Shown here piece after piece: positions 59,901 through 64,000 of a stretch of DNA of 64,000 nt. A model generated the notes under the pieces. It ran no database searches. It worked only from the letters and a program-made list of their open reading frames with translations, and was not told where the DNA came from. Numbering within the stretch: the first letter of the stretch is position 1; each line of letters opens with the position of its first letter. A program made the translations under genes and the position numbers. The stretch is from NCBI RefSeq assembly GCF_025370935.1, contig NC_133492.1, forward strand, positions 16,912,212-16,976,211. The letters are read 5' to 3'. Source of the stretch: Choristoneura fumiferana (lineage: Eukaryota > Arthropoda > Insecta > Lepidoptera > Tortricidae).

Positions 59901-61104
59901 TGACAGGCCTGATGAGCCGGTTGTAGTTGCTGAGCAGGTCATCGTAAAGACGCTTCACGTCAGGGTTTGCTTCCAGGAGTTTCACGCCTGCAATCAAATT
60001 ATTCACCGACTTCAGGAATGGAACAGGTTCTATGTACCAATGTTTGTATTTTTATTTATGTATGTTCACCGATTACTCAGTCAATTGTGGATCGATTTTC
60101 AAAATTCTTTTTTTATTCGAAAGAGTATTCTTCTGAGATGGTCCTATTGTCACCAAGTTTAGATCTGATGATGGGATCCTAGGGAAATCGAGGGCAAACC
60201 TCAAATTTTGTAGGGGTTTTCGGGGATGAGAAATCGATCTAGCTTGGTCTTATCTTTGGAAAAACGCTTACTATCGAGTTTTAGCCCGAGCAAAGCTCGG
60301 TCGCCCAGGTACTACTTTTTAAACCGGAAAATTGCATAGTTCCCGCGGGATAGCGAAAAACGAACTCTACACGTAGGTACAAAGTCGCAGGAAACATCTA
60401 GTAGGCTTATAATACAAGGCGACTGGTAACGACTGGCCTGTTCGCGAAGAATTGATAAAATCAAGGGGTTCTTAAAGCATTGTTCTTTGTAACTGTTTTG
60501 ATATTCCACACTTTAGTTTGTTGTCATTCAACCCAGCCTAAATACGTCCCACTGCTGGGCACAGGCCTCCTCTCAGAATGAGAGAGCTAGGATCGTAGTT
60601 CCCACGCGGGCCCAGTGTGGATTGGGAACTTCACACATACCATTAAATTACTTCACAGGTGTGTGCAGGTTTCCTCACGATGTTTTCTTTCGCCGTAAAG
60701 CTCGTGGTAGATTTCAAATGTAATTTCGCTCATGAATTTCAAAAAACTCAGAGGTGCGGGCCGGGGTTTGAACCCACGATCCTCTGCTTGAGAGGCGATA
60801 GGTCAAACCACTAAGCCAATAGTAACAGTTCAATAGCAACTAATACCCAAAACAAATAATAAATATTACTAAAATATTTTTTTAATTAATTAAATGACGT
60901 CCCTATAAATCCGGGTTTACTCGTAGTCCCAAGTTATAGCCGTGAATACAGAAAAAGCTACCATGTCACTTTCAAATTCAATCTGTCACTATCAGTATTA
61001 CCTCATCAGAAAGTTTATTTCATTAATTTACAAACTTCAAAAATGTACTCACCGAAGCTGCTTCTTGCCAAAGCGAGGAAACACAACAATATTTCGATCT
61101 TCAT
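30866..61104 (-). CDS. nAChRalpha8: Nicotinic acetylcholine receptor alpha subunit gene (alpha8-like), 3' end missing
   Basis: The gene encodes a Cys-loop ligand-gated cation channel subunit of the neuronal plasma membrane, gated by acetylcholine and a target of neonicotinoid-type ligands. Exons 1-10 on the minus strand (52, 194, 129, 162, 160, 128, 176, 153, 119 and 113 nt) splice in phase into 462 codons. They cover the signal peptide, the extracellular domain with ligand loops, a 13-residue Cys loop, vicinal cysteines in loop C (hence an alpha subunit), M1-M3 and most of the M3-M4 loop. The exon carrying M4 and the C-terminus was not found. Subtype is by remembered similarity: the VEMLYVPSEH..NNWDGNYEV stretch, EEYYPCC and MMMRRTKYSLPDYDD resemble insect alpha8 / Drosophila beta2. 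Another alpha subtype is possible. Exons 8-10 occur twice because of a duplicated segment; this span ends at the lower copy. Confidence 0.9.
31224..31312. repeat. 20-bp minisatellite next to exon 9 donor, copy 1
   Basis: Units of GTGCTAGGGTCACTATAGTT, four to five copies with variants, lie a few bases beyond the exon 9 splice donor. Copy 2 (about 42627-42675) has only two to three units. Confidence 0.9.
31320..31438 (-). CDS. nAChRalpha8: nAChR alpha8-like exon 9, duplicate-segment copy 1
   Basis: This 119-nt exon encodes the same 39 full codons as 42683-42801, flanked by the same splice signals. The minisatellite just beyond its donor is longer than in copy 2 (about four to five units against two to three). 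Confidence 0.88.
31808..32195. mobile_element. Abundant lepidopteran repeat (GGTTCCGGAGCCAAAATGGC family), copy 1
   Basis: Contains AACGGAACCCTTATAG, a (CTGT)n run, GGCTTTGCTCAGGGACCATC, and GCCGACAAAATGG with an A-rich stretch. Also at 43174-43585 (copy 2); the fullest version is at 58288-58880. No coding capacity. Confidence 0.75.
32221..32492 (-). mobile_element. tRNA-derived SINE (second family), copy 1
   Basis: On the minus strand, GACGACCGGATGGCTGAGTG (A-box region) and GGTTCGAATCC (B box) begin the element, which ends in a (TTTA)n-type tail (32221-32240). It is flanked by GTCTTTATA (32212-32220 and 32493-32501), a 9-bp target duplication. Confidence 0.85.
33977..34129 (-). CDS. nAChRalpha8: nAChR alpha8-like exon 8, duplicate-segment copy 1
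   Basis: This 153-nt exon is identical in product and splice sites to 45384-45536 (acceptor GTCCTCCCAG, donor GATGAG|GTAAGT). It lies inside the lower copy of the ~10.3 kb duplicated segment. If the segment is an assembly duplicate, only one of the two exons 8 exists per chromosome. Confidence 0.9.
34474..34544 (+). mobile_element. Short truncated retroposon private to copy 1, with 12-bp duplication
   Basis: The 71-bp insert is flanked by CTCGTGAATTGT (34462-34473 and 34545-34556). Copy 2 has a single uninterrupted CTCGTGAATTGT. The insert shares CAGTTTGTATTTTC and AAATACAAAAAGA with the tail of the element at 53401-53810. Confidence 0.88.
35181..35510 (+). mobile_element. LINE fragment private to copy 1 (C-terminal zinc-knuckle-like region)
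   Basis: The 330 bp are absent from copy 2, where ATATCAG joins directly to CCGAAGG. It encodes PTGFDLPRNLWCRLNRLRTG, then HGRCNYHLHKWGW and LCQCGEEEQTMEHIIMRCP: the Cys/His C-terminus of a lepidopteran LINE. 5'-truncated. A clear target duplication was not found. Confidence 0.75.
35630..35798 (+). mobile_element. Interspersed-repeat insertion private to copy 1
   Basis: Belongs to the family at 9811-10098 and 63298-63545, reverse oriented: GTAAGACAGCCGGTGAAATT, then GGAGACCCACTTGCTCGTTT and an A-rich end. Copy 2 lacks it; exact boundaries uncertain by a few bases. Confidence 0.75.
36550..36680. mobile_element. LINE 3'-end relic shared by both copies
   Basis: GTCCACAGACTATAGTGCAG, then GGACATTAGGCCTTCTCCAA and CCTCGGCCTTTCGCAGATCA resemble RTE 3' ends read on the minus strand. 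Counterpart at 47893-48020. Degenerate. Confidence 0.5.
37777..37876. other. Assembly gap (100 N) between the duplicate copies
   Basis: Exactly 100 N. The left flank ends inside a repeat whose intact relative at 59104-59216 is a perfect hairpin (..CTCACCCGCGACCTTA). The contig therefore breaks in a foldback sequence, and right beside the duplicated segment. Confidence 0.99.
37909..38261. mobile_element. MITE with ~70-bp terminal inverted repeats (TATACCGGGTGTG)
   Basis: A ~350-bp element. The left end TATACCGGGTGTGAGGCCTG and the inverted right end ..CAGGCCACACCCGGTATA match over about 70 bp with small differences. It begins 33 bp after the N gap, in the unique stretch between the duplicate copies. 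Possible TA target duplication. Confidence 0.88.
38780..38780. other. Single N at the start of duplicate copy 2
   Basis: A lone ambiguous base marks the exact left junction of the second copy, which suggests a sequence join made by gap filling or scaffolding. Confidence 0.9.
39519..39733 (+). mobile_element. tRNA-derived SINE fragment in duplicate copy 2
   Basis: Same fragment as 28190-28412. Differences are mostly lost bases in homopolymers (e.g. in GTTCAAACC, TTCCC and ATGGCCC contexts) plus a small CA insertion. Confidence 0.8.
40710..40935 (+). mobile_element. Degenerate RTE LINE 3' end, copy 2
   Basis: Counterpart of 29400-29640, with indel differences. Confidence 0.65.
41738..41905. 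mobile_element. ~165-bp insertion private to copy 2
   Basis: Between matching flanks (ATTCAATxAAT.. and ..AATATGAGGATAAA), copy 2 carries an extra stretch containing a T-rich run, TTATTCGACTTTATC and TTAGGTTAGGTTAG. Identity unknown; boundaries approximate. Confidence 0.6.
42269..42383 (-). pseudogene. nAChRalpha8: nAChR alpha8-like exon 10, copy 2, frameshifted
   Basis: This is the same exon as 30866-30978 but 115 nt long. A run of two G is three here and a run of two T is three here (plus-strand view), putting two single-base insertions into the coding sequence. As written, it cannot be read through in frame. Homopolymer-length differences across the whole of copy 2 suggest sequencing or consensus error rather than a true mutation, but a real broken allele cannot be excluded. 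Confidence 0.8.
42627..42675. repeat. 20-bp minisatellite next to exon 9 donor, copy 2
   Basis: Shorter allele of the array at 31224-31312. Confidence 0.88.
42683..42801 (-). CDS. nAChRalpha8: nAChR alpha8-like exon 9, duplicate-segment copy 2
   Basis: The exon is 119 nt, with acceptor GTCTTCTCAG and donor CTTCTG|GTAAGC. It encodes SRDSLTDAFGDAKNSDNGDY, then RKSPNPEDDMLAAGAHQRPS: a hydrophilic, acidic part of the cytoplasmic loop. It starts in phase 2 and ends in phase 1. A short minisatellite follows the donor almost immediately. Confidence 0.88.
43174..43585. mobile_element. Abundant lepidopteran repeat (GGTTCCGGAGCC family), copy 2
   Basis: Counterpart of 31808-32195 in the other segment, with a longer A-rich tract near 43345. 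Confidence 0.75.
43610..43880 (-). mobile_element. tRNA-derived SINE (second family), copy 2
   Basis: Same insertion as 32221-32492, with small indels; its left flank is slightly eroded. Confidence 0.82.
45384..45536 (-). CDS. nAChRalpha8: nAChR alpha8-like exon 8, duplicate-segment copy 2
   Basis: The exon is 153 nt, with acceptor GTCCTCCCAG and donor GATGAG|GTAAGT. It completes an Arg codon and encodes SPSTHTMSPWMKKLFLQLMP, then KLLMMRRTKYSLPDYDD and SNGYTNELEM: the start of the cytoplasmic M3-M4 loop. The coding sequence appears identical to the copy at 33977-34129. This copy is the one closer to exon 7. Confidence 0.92.
46446..46740 (-). mobile_element. Near full-length tRNA-derived SINE private to copy 2
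   Basis: Same family as 9028-9337, inverted; A and B boxes are intact on the minus strand. Copy 1 has the empty site (..CCACACTGCTTTAGG, about 35046). Flanks CCACACT / CCACCACT suggest an imperfect short target duplication. Confidence 0.88.
47221..47360 (+). mobile_element. (GAAA)n-starting repeat private to copy 2
   Basis: A run of GAAA/GAAAG units is followed by GACATTTATTCACTAACACA and an AT-rich body. Absent at the matching site in copy 1 (near 36014). AATTA borders both sides. A related GAAA-plus-TTTATTCGG repeat lies at 54700-54850. Confidence 0.7.
48120..48225. repeat. 36-bp direct repeat around a 34-bp insert, private to copy 2
   Basis: TTCACATGCAGTTCAAATGA..CAACT occurs at 48120-48155 and 48190-48225, with a 34-bp T-rich insert between. 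Copy 1 has one unit and no insert. Confidence 0.85.
48456..48503 (-). mobile_element. 48-bp SINE 3'-end insertion with 11-bp target duplication, private to copy 2
   Basis: (CAT)n, then CCAGCCTATATACGTCCCAC and TGCTGGGC, is the inverted 3' tip of the SINE at 9028-9337. It is flanked by GGTTTTTAAAT at 48445-48455 and 48504-48514. Copy 1 has a single GGTTTTTAAAT (empty site). Confidence 0.9.
49587..50120. mobile_element. MITE-like element with TGGG..TTCAAGTATTACGTAAC ends
   Basis: A 534-bp stretch whose ends are imperfect inverted repeats of about 25 bp. The inside has G-rich runs and repeated GCGTTACGT / GTTACGTAACG motifs. It lies in the intron between exons 7b and 8, its near edge 65 nt beyond the 7b donor. 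Confidence 0.75.
50186..50361 (-). CDS. nAChRalpha8: nAChR alpha8-like alternative exon 7b (M2-M3)
   Basis: The exon is 176 nt, with acceptor CTTTTTCTAG and donor TTTCAG|GTAAGA. It encodes VSLSVSILVSLTVFFLLLAE, the IIPPTS linker and M3 ending CVLNVHF. It is an intact reading frame with phases identical to exon 7a. Differences from 7a are I/V at 1, C/S at 4, I/V at 5, G/L at 17, I/V at 41, V/M at 49 and I/V at 53 of the exon. An inverted-repeat element begins 65 nt downstream of its donor in the transcript sense. Confidence 0.93.
51088..51263 (-). CDS. nAChRalpha8: nAChR alpha8-like alternative exon 7a (M2-M3)
   Basis: The exon is 176 nt, with acceptor CTTCTCCTCAG and donor TTTCAG|GTAATT. It encodes the pore-lining M2 (ISLCISILVSLTVFFLGLAE), the IIPPTS linker and M3 (ending NVHF), finishing in phase 2. 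It has the same length, start phase and end phase as exon 7b about 0.7 kb downstream. The pair differs at 7 of 58 residues, so the two look mutually exclusive; including both would break the frame. Distinctive here: Cys at M2 4' and Gly at 17'. Confidence 0.93.
52283..52416. mobile_element. Foldback element in intron 6
   Basis: Arms beginning TTTGTTC and containing GTACCTTGATTTTAGAG and GATATTTTGGC pair over about 45 bp with few mismatches; the loop is about 40 bp. Non-coding. Confidence 0.85.
52843..52924. mobile_element. Small foldback in intron 6
   Basis: Inverted arms GTACAGTCGGTTTCCTAACT.. and ..GGGCACTGACTGTAC pair over about 35 bp with several mismatches. Confidence 0.75.
53401..53742. 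mobile_element. Element with 40-bp inverted ends and a tRNA-like core, intron 6
   Basis: The ends CGAAAATACAAACTGAGATA.. and its near-exact reverse complement at 53703-53742 enclose a tRNA-like sequence at 53631-53696: acceptor-like CCAGCA/TGCTGG, T arm CTGGGTTCGATTCCCAG, D region TGGTGTAGGGG. Probably two SINE copies head to head or a SINE with a foldback. The tail continues to about 53810. Confidence 0.65.
53941..53972. repeat. (CAT)n microsatellite
   Basis: About ten CAT/TCA units in intron 6. Confidence 0.95.
54131..54258 (-). CDS. nAChRalpha8: nAChR alpha8-like exon 6 (M1)
   Basis: The exon is 128 nt, with acceptor TGTTCCAG and donor GAAAAG|GTAAAT. It encodes DITFKLTMRRKTLFYTVN, then the first membrane segment (LIIPCVGLTFLTVLVFYLP) and SDSGEK at the start of the pore helix. 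It ends in phase 0, directly before the two alternative exon 7 copies. Confidence 0.95.
54700..54960. repeat. (GAAA)n-led repeat and 70-bp purine tract in intron 5
   Basis: GAAAG units and a repeat body (TTTATTCGGCAAACTTGTAG, then GCTGGCAGCTCAGCAATGG) are followed by an almost pure A/G tract at 54878-54948. Probably a retroposon 3' end plus microsatellite. Confidence 0.7.
54960..55310. repeat. Cluster of GGCATATCATGAAACGCCGCC-like short repeats
   Basis: Variants of CATATCATGAAA(C/T)G(G)CGCC recur several times in both orientations here and again at 59630-59720. A lepidopteran dispersed repeat; class unknown. Confidence 0.55.
55714..55873 (-). CDS. nAChRalpha8: nAChR alpha8-like exon 5 (loop C with vicinal cysteines)
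   Basis: The exon is 160 nt, with acceptor CATGTACAG and donor CTCGG|GTATAG. It encodes VDLKHMDQQQ, then SEFYLSVEWDILEVPATRNE and EYYPCCPKEPFS. The adjacent Cys pair is the hallmark of an alpha subunit. Seven residues lie between CC and the conserved D, one more than in Drosophila alpha1 (CCEEPYLD) as I remember it. It ends in phase 1 and is completed by exon 6. Confidence 0.95.
56520..56750 (+). mobile_element. Dispersed repeat with GGTCGCGGGTGAGCAA
   Basis: Shares GGAGCTGCATAAACACACAT, TATCATAAGGTCGCGGGTGA and a CCTGATTCAATAAATTA end with 63860-63990 (partial), 59104-59260 and 37701-37776. An inverted relative of its left part is at 6730-6890. No coding capacity. Confidence 0.65.
56886..56935. 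repeat. Pyrimidine (TTC/TTTC)n tract at the start of intron 4
   Basis: TTCC/TTTC units lie within a few bases of the exon 4 donor; on the transcript it is a GAAA-rich purine stretch. Confidence 0.85.
56939..57100 (-). CDS. nAChRalpha8: nAChR alpha8-like exon 4 (Cys loop, loop B)
   Basis: The exon is 162 nt (54 codons), with acceptor CTTCTTTCAG and donor CCCAG|GTATAA. It encodes VTLMTKATLKYTGEVNWKPP, then the Cys loop (two Cys separated by 13 residues, with FPFDEQ inside) and loop B (GSWTYSGAQ). Phase is 0 at both ends. The intron just after it starts with a TTC/TTTC-rich tract. Confidence 0.95.
57181..57328. mobile_element. MITE with GTACCCTTAGTGTAAG ends in intron 3
   Basis: 148 bp; ends GTACCCTTAGTGTAAGTTTT and inverted ..CCTTACACTAAAGGTAC pair over about 43 bp with few mismatches. 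Confidence 0.85.
57518..57574. repeat. Near-perfect 57-nt hairpin in intron 3
   Basis: Arms CTAACTCCTACCTAAACAAA.. (27 bp) are exactly complementary, with a 3-nt centre. Next to a degenerate repeat (57575-57770). Confidence 0.9.
57909..58037 (-). CDS. nAChRalpha8: nAChR alpha8-like exon 3 (loop A)
   Basis: The exon is 129 nt (43 codons), with acceptor TGTTCCAG and donor GAA|GTAAGT. The product starts KWFDYKLQWNPDDYGG and contains loop A (WLPDIVLYNN) and the sequence NWDGNYE. Phase is 0 at both ends. The NNWDGNYE motif, with W where alpha1 has A, is one reason for favouring the alpha8/beta2 group. Confidence 0.93.
58288..58880. mobile_element. Longest copy of the GGTTCCGGAGCC repeat, intron 2
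   Basis: Runs from GGTTCCGGAGCCAAAATGGC to GGCGTGTCCGACACGCTCTT and GGCCGTTTTT. Non-coding, ~590 bp. It contains the (CTGT)n and GCTTTGCTCAGGGAC motifs also seen at 31808 and 43174. Confidence 0.75.
58941..59089. mobile_element. Foldback MITE with GTACCACTACCATGAG ends, intron 2
   Basis: 149 bp; arms GTACCACTACCATGAGTTTA.. and ..CTCATGGTAGTGGTAC pair over about 60 bp including GCGACGGCGTAAATTATTT. Confidence 0.9.
59104..59216. mobile_element. Perfect 41-bp-arm hairpin, intron 2
   Basis: Arms 59104-59144 and 59176-59216 are exact reverse complements (CAATGAACTAAAATAATTTC.. / ..GAAATTATTTTAGTTCATTG), loop 31 bp. The right arm continues into the repeat end CCTGATTCAATAAATTA, so this is probably two copies of the 56520-56750 repeat, head to head. 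Confidence 0.92.
59794..59987 (-). CDS. nAChRalpha8: nAChR alpha8-like exon 2 (N-terminal helix, loop D)
   Basis: The exon is 194 nt, with acceptor TTGATTGCAG and donor CAG|GTGCGT. It encodes 65 residues including NPDVKRLYDDLLSNYNRLIR (the N-terminal helix common to insect alpha subunits), a potential N-glycosylation site NVSD, and the loop D strand ending in TTNLWVEQ. It begins in phase 1 and ends in phase 0. Confidence 0.93.
60536..60825 (-). mobile_element. tRNA-derived SINE in intron 1
   Basis: Same family as 9028-9337, inverted: plus-strand CCCAGCCTAAATACGTCCCA to GGTCAAACCACTAAGCCA. More diverged than the others, so older. Confidence 0.85.
61053..61104 (-). CDS. nAChRalpha8: nAChR alpha8-like exon 1 (signal peptide)
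   Basis: This 52-nt exon starts at ATG 61104-61102 in good context (ACAAAATG). It encodes MKIEILLCFLALARSSF plus one base of a Gly codon: a charged start followed by a hydrophobic core, i.e. a secretory signal peptide. The donor is TTCG|GTGAGT. The open phase (1) matches the acceptor of exon 2. No earlier in-frame methionine is needed. The transcription start was not determined. Confidence 0.85.
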
Positions 61105-61860
61105 TTTGTTATCGTTTTATTTTTACTGAAACATGTTTACAGGTTCAGGAGACGCCTGCGTGTAAATACGCATGCGTGATCAATAGGGGATTAAATCCCG
61201 CATAGCTCGCCCGCAGCGCCACTGTCGCTATTCCAGAGGTTTATTTTTTTAAAGTATAAAAAAAACATTGCAATTTTTATGCTCTCAAAATTCAACCCTA
61301 GTCTAAAATTAAAAGGATTTCAACCCTGGCGACAACGCCCTCTTGTGGGTGTCGACGTTATTCAAAAGGCAGTGGCAGTAGAACGCTCAAAAATATTATA
61401 TTAGGTAGCGGTTGGTAGCATAAAAACTCGACTGCCTTAAAAAAACTTTAAATATAACAAATACCTAATTAAAAAGGAAAACAAATCTAAAACGCTGTTA
61501 AGTAACCTATAACACTGGATATTTATACATAGATCGGCGCTTGAAGCGTACTATATAATTTTATCTACCTAAGAATACCTAAAAGTTATCTGTAACGTCT
61601 AAAAATTTCCACGGAATCCTCTAAACGTGAATCCGACTAGCACTTGAGAGGTTTTTTTAAGAAAGGCATGTTGGTCTTTGATTGTTAGCGACACCCGGTG
61701 ACTAATAGCGGAACTAAAACTAACGACATGCGGTTTAGCTAGCCCTTGCACCCAATGCTACGTACGTAGTTTCCTTAAAAATATAGATGGCGCTATATGC
61801 GCGAAACTTAATTTATACTTCGCGTTTATAAAAAGGGGATAAACAAAACAACGCATTATA
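61105..61860 (-). promoter_or_regulatory. Region between the two minus-strand genes; likely nAChR promoter and 5' UTR
   Basis: This interval separates the 3' end of the upstream gene from the nAChR start codon and must hold the 5' UTR and probably the promoter. A palindrome ACGCATGCGT (61168-61177) lies about 64 nt before the ATG and resembles the NRF-1/Ewg-type core (GCGCATGCGC). No clear TATA box was found. The rest is AT-rich with nothing else recognised. Confidence 0.4.
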
Positions 61861-61942
61861 TATAAAATAATTTAATTAGGTTATTAAAAATAATAGATTA
61901 ATTTACAACTATATCTTAAAATTATTTATTTTTCGGCCTTGG

Positions 61943-62019
61943 CTACCTCTCGTTATGTCTTATTCGAACATTTTCTAAACTCCTCCGATACGGGAACGTC
62001 TCGCTTGATTCCTCTCCTT
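61943..62019 (-). CDS. Terminal coding exon of the unidentified neighbouring gene
   Basis: The acceptor is TTTTTTTTCACAG. Joined in phase to 62287-62388, it gives a split Glu codon, then GEESSETFPYRRSLENVRIR and HNER, then stop TAG (61943-61945). An AATAAA-type poly(A) signal lies about 15 nt after the stop on the minus strand, so this is the gene's 3' end. The nAChR start codon follows about 0.84 kb downstream on the same strand. Function is unknown. Confidence 0.6.
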
Positions 62020-62286
62020 CTGTGAAAAAAAATCGTTGGGTTAGAGTTTGATCGCGTCCGGTGTTGTAGTTTGAGAATGGACACGTCTTCATTTACCTCG
62101 CCTCGCTCCGCTCAGCTGTTTCCACCAGAGCGGTGCTGTGCGAAGACATAGGTAGATGAAGCGTTTCTATTGGTTCATGAAAACCACATTCATCACAACA
62201 CATTGCATCCCCGCACATCTTTGGTGGAAACGTTTTCTGGAACTTTCCGTGGACATTTCCGAGCATATTGGCGAAAAATTACTTAC

Positions 62287-62388
62287 CTCTGACTGGAAAT
62301 TTGGGCAGCGGCCACAAGCTGAAAGGGTAGAAGTACGCGTTCGGCATCCTTCTAACCACTATTGACTTCTCCTGGATGATCTTAGAAT
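62287..62388 (-). CDS. Penultimate exon of an unidentified neighbouring gene
   Basis: This 102-nt stretch is bounded by a strong acceptor (TTGTTGCAG) and donor (CAGAG|GTAAGT) on the minus strand. Only one of the three frames is open: SKIIQEKSIVVRRMPNAYFY, then PFSLWPLPKFPVR. It starts and ends in phase 1. The frame continues exactly into the next exon at 62019. I do not recognise the protein. It is basic, with aromatic and proline-rich stretches. Upstream exons must lie beyond the right edge of the window or be unrecognised. Confidence 0.65.
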
Positions 62389-62585
62389 CTGCAACAAGAC
62401 AAGGAGCCTTAATGCAATACGTACATGGCAATTGTCAATGGCATGACGCTATTATAATGCCCAACTACGTTTCCTAAACTTTTATAATAAAAATCTTCAT
62501 TCAATAAGACAAAATTGCACAAGAGAGGAATGAACAATTACAAAGGAAAAGAAAACTTAGGTTAAACGTGGGTTAAACATAGCAC

Positions 62586-63009
62586 AATGAGGGCTATCGC
62601 GTATGAATTCGCCACTAGAGGCGCTAGTGTAGCGTGAGGTCTCCGAAATGTCAAAACTCATAGTTTTTGGGTGAGCTACGCGGGTTAATTTATAATTAGA
62701 ATAATTTTGTGAATATTTTGCAATATCTGGAATTAATTATGGCAAATATGCGTTCCGGGGCAATGAATGTCTGTGTTTTGAGACAGTTTTGTCTTTCGGA
62801 AACCTTTGTCCTCCCTTTTTTCCGAACAAAACGGGGACTATGCAACACTGTGGCATGCTCGATATTTTTATGGTACGCTTTTAAGGTGTATTAAATATGA
62901 TTTTAATCTAAACTTTGTTTTCACGCCCGTAATAACAGACTTTGAAAGCCATACAAAAACCTCACGCAACAGTGCGCCATCTAGTGAGAAAAAAACGATA
63001 GCCCTCATT
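62586..63009. mobile_element. MITE with AATGAGGGCTATCG inverted repeats, copy B
   Basis: 424 bp, reverse orientation relative to 11793-12219 and closely similar throughout. Lies upstream (transcript sense) of the two exons of the unidentified gene. Confidence 0.88.
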
Positions 63010-63189
63010 AAATAAGTTGAATCCTGACTCACAAACTAGGCAAGGCCCGTATCTTGTAAGTCAGTGTTCGTCACGTATGCGAGCTATTACTTATTCTGTG
63101 GTAATACTAGGTATATCCAAGTAGCTACTAAGTAAAAAAAACTTTATACGTGAGGTTTGTAAAGTGTGGCTATTTTTACAAGCTTTTAT

Positions 63190-63230
63190 TTAGTTTCACC
63201 TGTCTGTCTGTCTGTCTGTCTGTCTGTAGT
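63190..63230. repeat. (CTGT)n microsatellite
   Basis: Seven or so CTGT units preceding a repeat with CAAATCTTGCAAGTTAATTT, also seen near 2480. Confidence 0.9.
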
Positions 63231-63297
63231 CAAATCTTGCAAGTTAATTTGATCAACTTCCAGTAGTCAAATTGACTTGAAATTTGGAATACTTATT

Positions 63298-63545
63298 TTT
63301 TTTTATTCGACTGGATGGCAAACGAGCAAGTGGGTCTCCTGATGGTACGCGATCACCACCGCCCATAAACATCTGCAACACCAGGGGTATTGCAGACGCG
63401 TTGCCAACCTAGAGGTCTAAGATGGGATATCTCACGTGCCAGTAATTTCACCGGCTGTCTTACTCTCCACGCCAAAACCGTGCAAGCACTGCTGCTTCAC
63501 GCAGATAAGCGAGCAAGATGGTGGAGCAATCCCGGACTTGACAAG
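63298..63545 (-). mobile_element. Interspersed repeat, poly-T end
   Basis: Same family and strand as 9811-10098. Confidence 0.65.
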
Positions 63546-63589
63546 GTTACATGAAATCGTGTGACAAAACAATGATATGTCACCATCCT

Positions 63590-63990
63590 AGTAGTAGCCA
63601 GGATCGTTTCCGCAGGACGGAACTCTTCAACGGTTAATAGCATCGACTTGAAATTTGGTATGCAAATGTAGTTTGGGTGACAACGCAAGAACAGTCAGCA
63701 AAAAAAGCTTGTATTAAAAATGAAATTTTAATGGTTAGGTTATTTTCAATTTTATGCCGAAATCATAGAAACACTGACGCGTTTTAGACTCATCCACAGC
63801 TCACCTTCAGAGCAAATAACCGTTTACCATGCTACCAAATGTTAGTGCATGTAGTGTGTTGTTGTTGTTACAGTGTGGAAATGGAGGAACTGCATGAACA
63901 CACGTTTATTGCATAAACTTAAACGTAGCTATCATAAGGTCGCGGGTGAGCAAAGTAGGTAATTGTTTTAGTTTATTAGTTTAAGTGTAC
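63590..63990. mobile_element. Repeat-rich right edge
   Basis: 63590-63720 is an inverted relative of 2280-2400 (GTCACC..AAATTTCAAGTCGATG on the minus strand). 63860-63990 matches the left part of the 56520-56750 repeat. No exon recognised. Confidence 0.55.
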
Positions 63991-64000
63991 GGTTACACCC

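Noticed and set aside
62156..62365. Plus-strand open frame of 69 residues
   Set aside because: It is the antisense shadow of the minus-strand exon at 62287-62388, which has proper splice sites.
63797..63812. Possible splice donor (CTGAAG|GTGAGC, minus strand) of a further upstream exon
   Set aside because: It lies in a repeat-rich stretch and no open frame with a matching acceptor was found.

Overview
The window is intron-rich, AT-rich animal DNA. Spliceosomal introns, insect-type nicotinic receptor exons and a dense load of moth/butterfly repeat families (tRNA-derived SINEs, RTE LINE 3' ends, MITEs) point to a lepidopteran nuclear genome. No bacterial, viral, rRNA or CRISPR feature was seen. 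All genes found are on the minus strand, so transcription runs from high to low coordinates.

Right end (61.9-64.0 kb): the last two exons of an unidentified minus-strand gene (62287-62388 and 61943-62019, with stop codon and poly(A) signal), plus MITEs and other repeats. About 0.84 kb further along, the main gene starts: a nicotinic acetylcholine receptor alpha subunit, most like the insect alpha8 / Drosophila beta2 group. Exon 1 (signal peptide, ATG at 61104) is followed by exons 2-6 (ligand-binding domain and M1), two alternative versions of exon 7 (M2-M3; 51088-51263 and 50186-50361), and exons 8-10 (intracellular loop). Exons 1-10 sum to 1386 nt, exactly 462 codons, with every splice phase matching. 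The final exon(s) carrying M4 were not found.

Middle (27.46-49.16 kb): exons 8-10 occur twice, in two ~10.3 kb near-identical segments (27457-37709 and 38783-49160) separated by a 100-N gap, about 0.9 kb of other sequence and a lone N. Each copy carries private transposon insertions, some with clean target-site duplications, and copy 2 of exon 10 has two single-base insertions. I read this as two haplotypes left uncollapsed in the assembly, not as a real exon duplication.

Left part (1-27.4 kb): no convincing coding exon of a cellular gene. It is either the long last intron of the receptor gene or its downstream flank, and holds LINE fragments, SINEs, a hAT-type MITE with a perfect 8-bp duplication, a long foldback element and a triple nested insertion. 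A second 100-N gap lies at 18336-18435.
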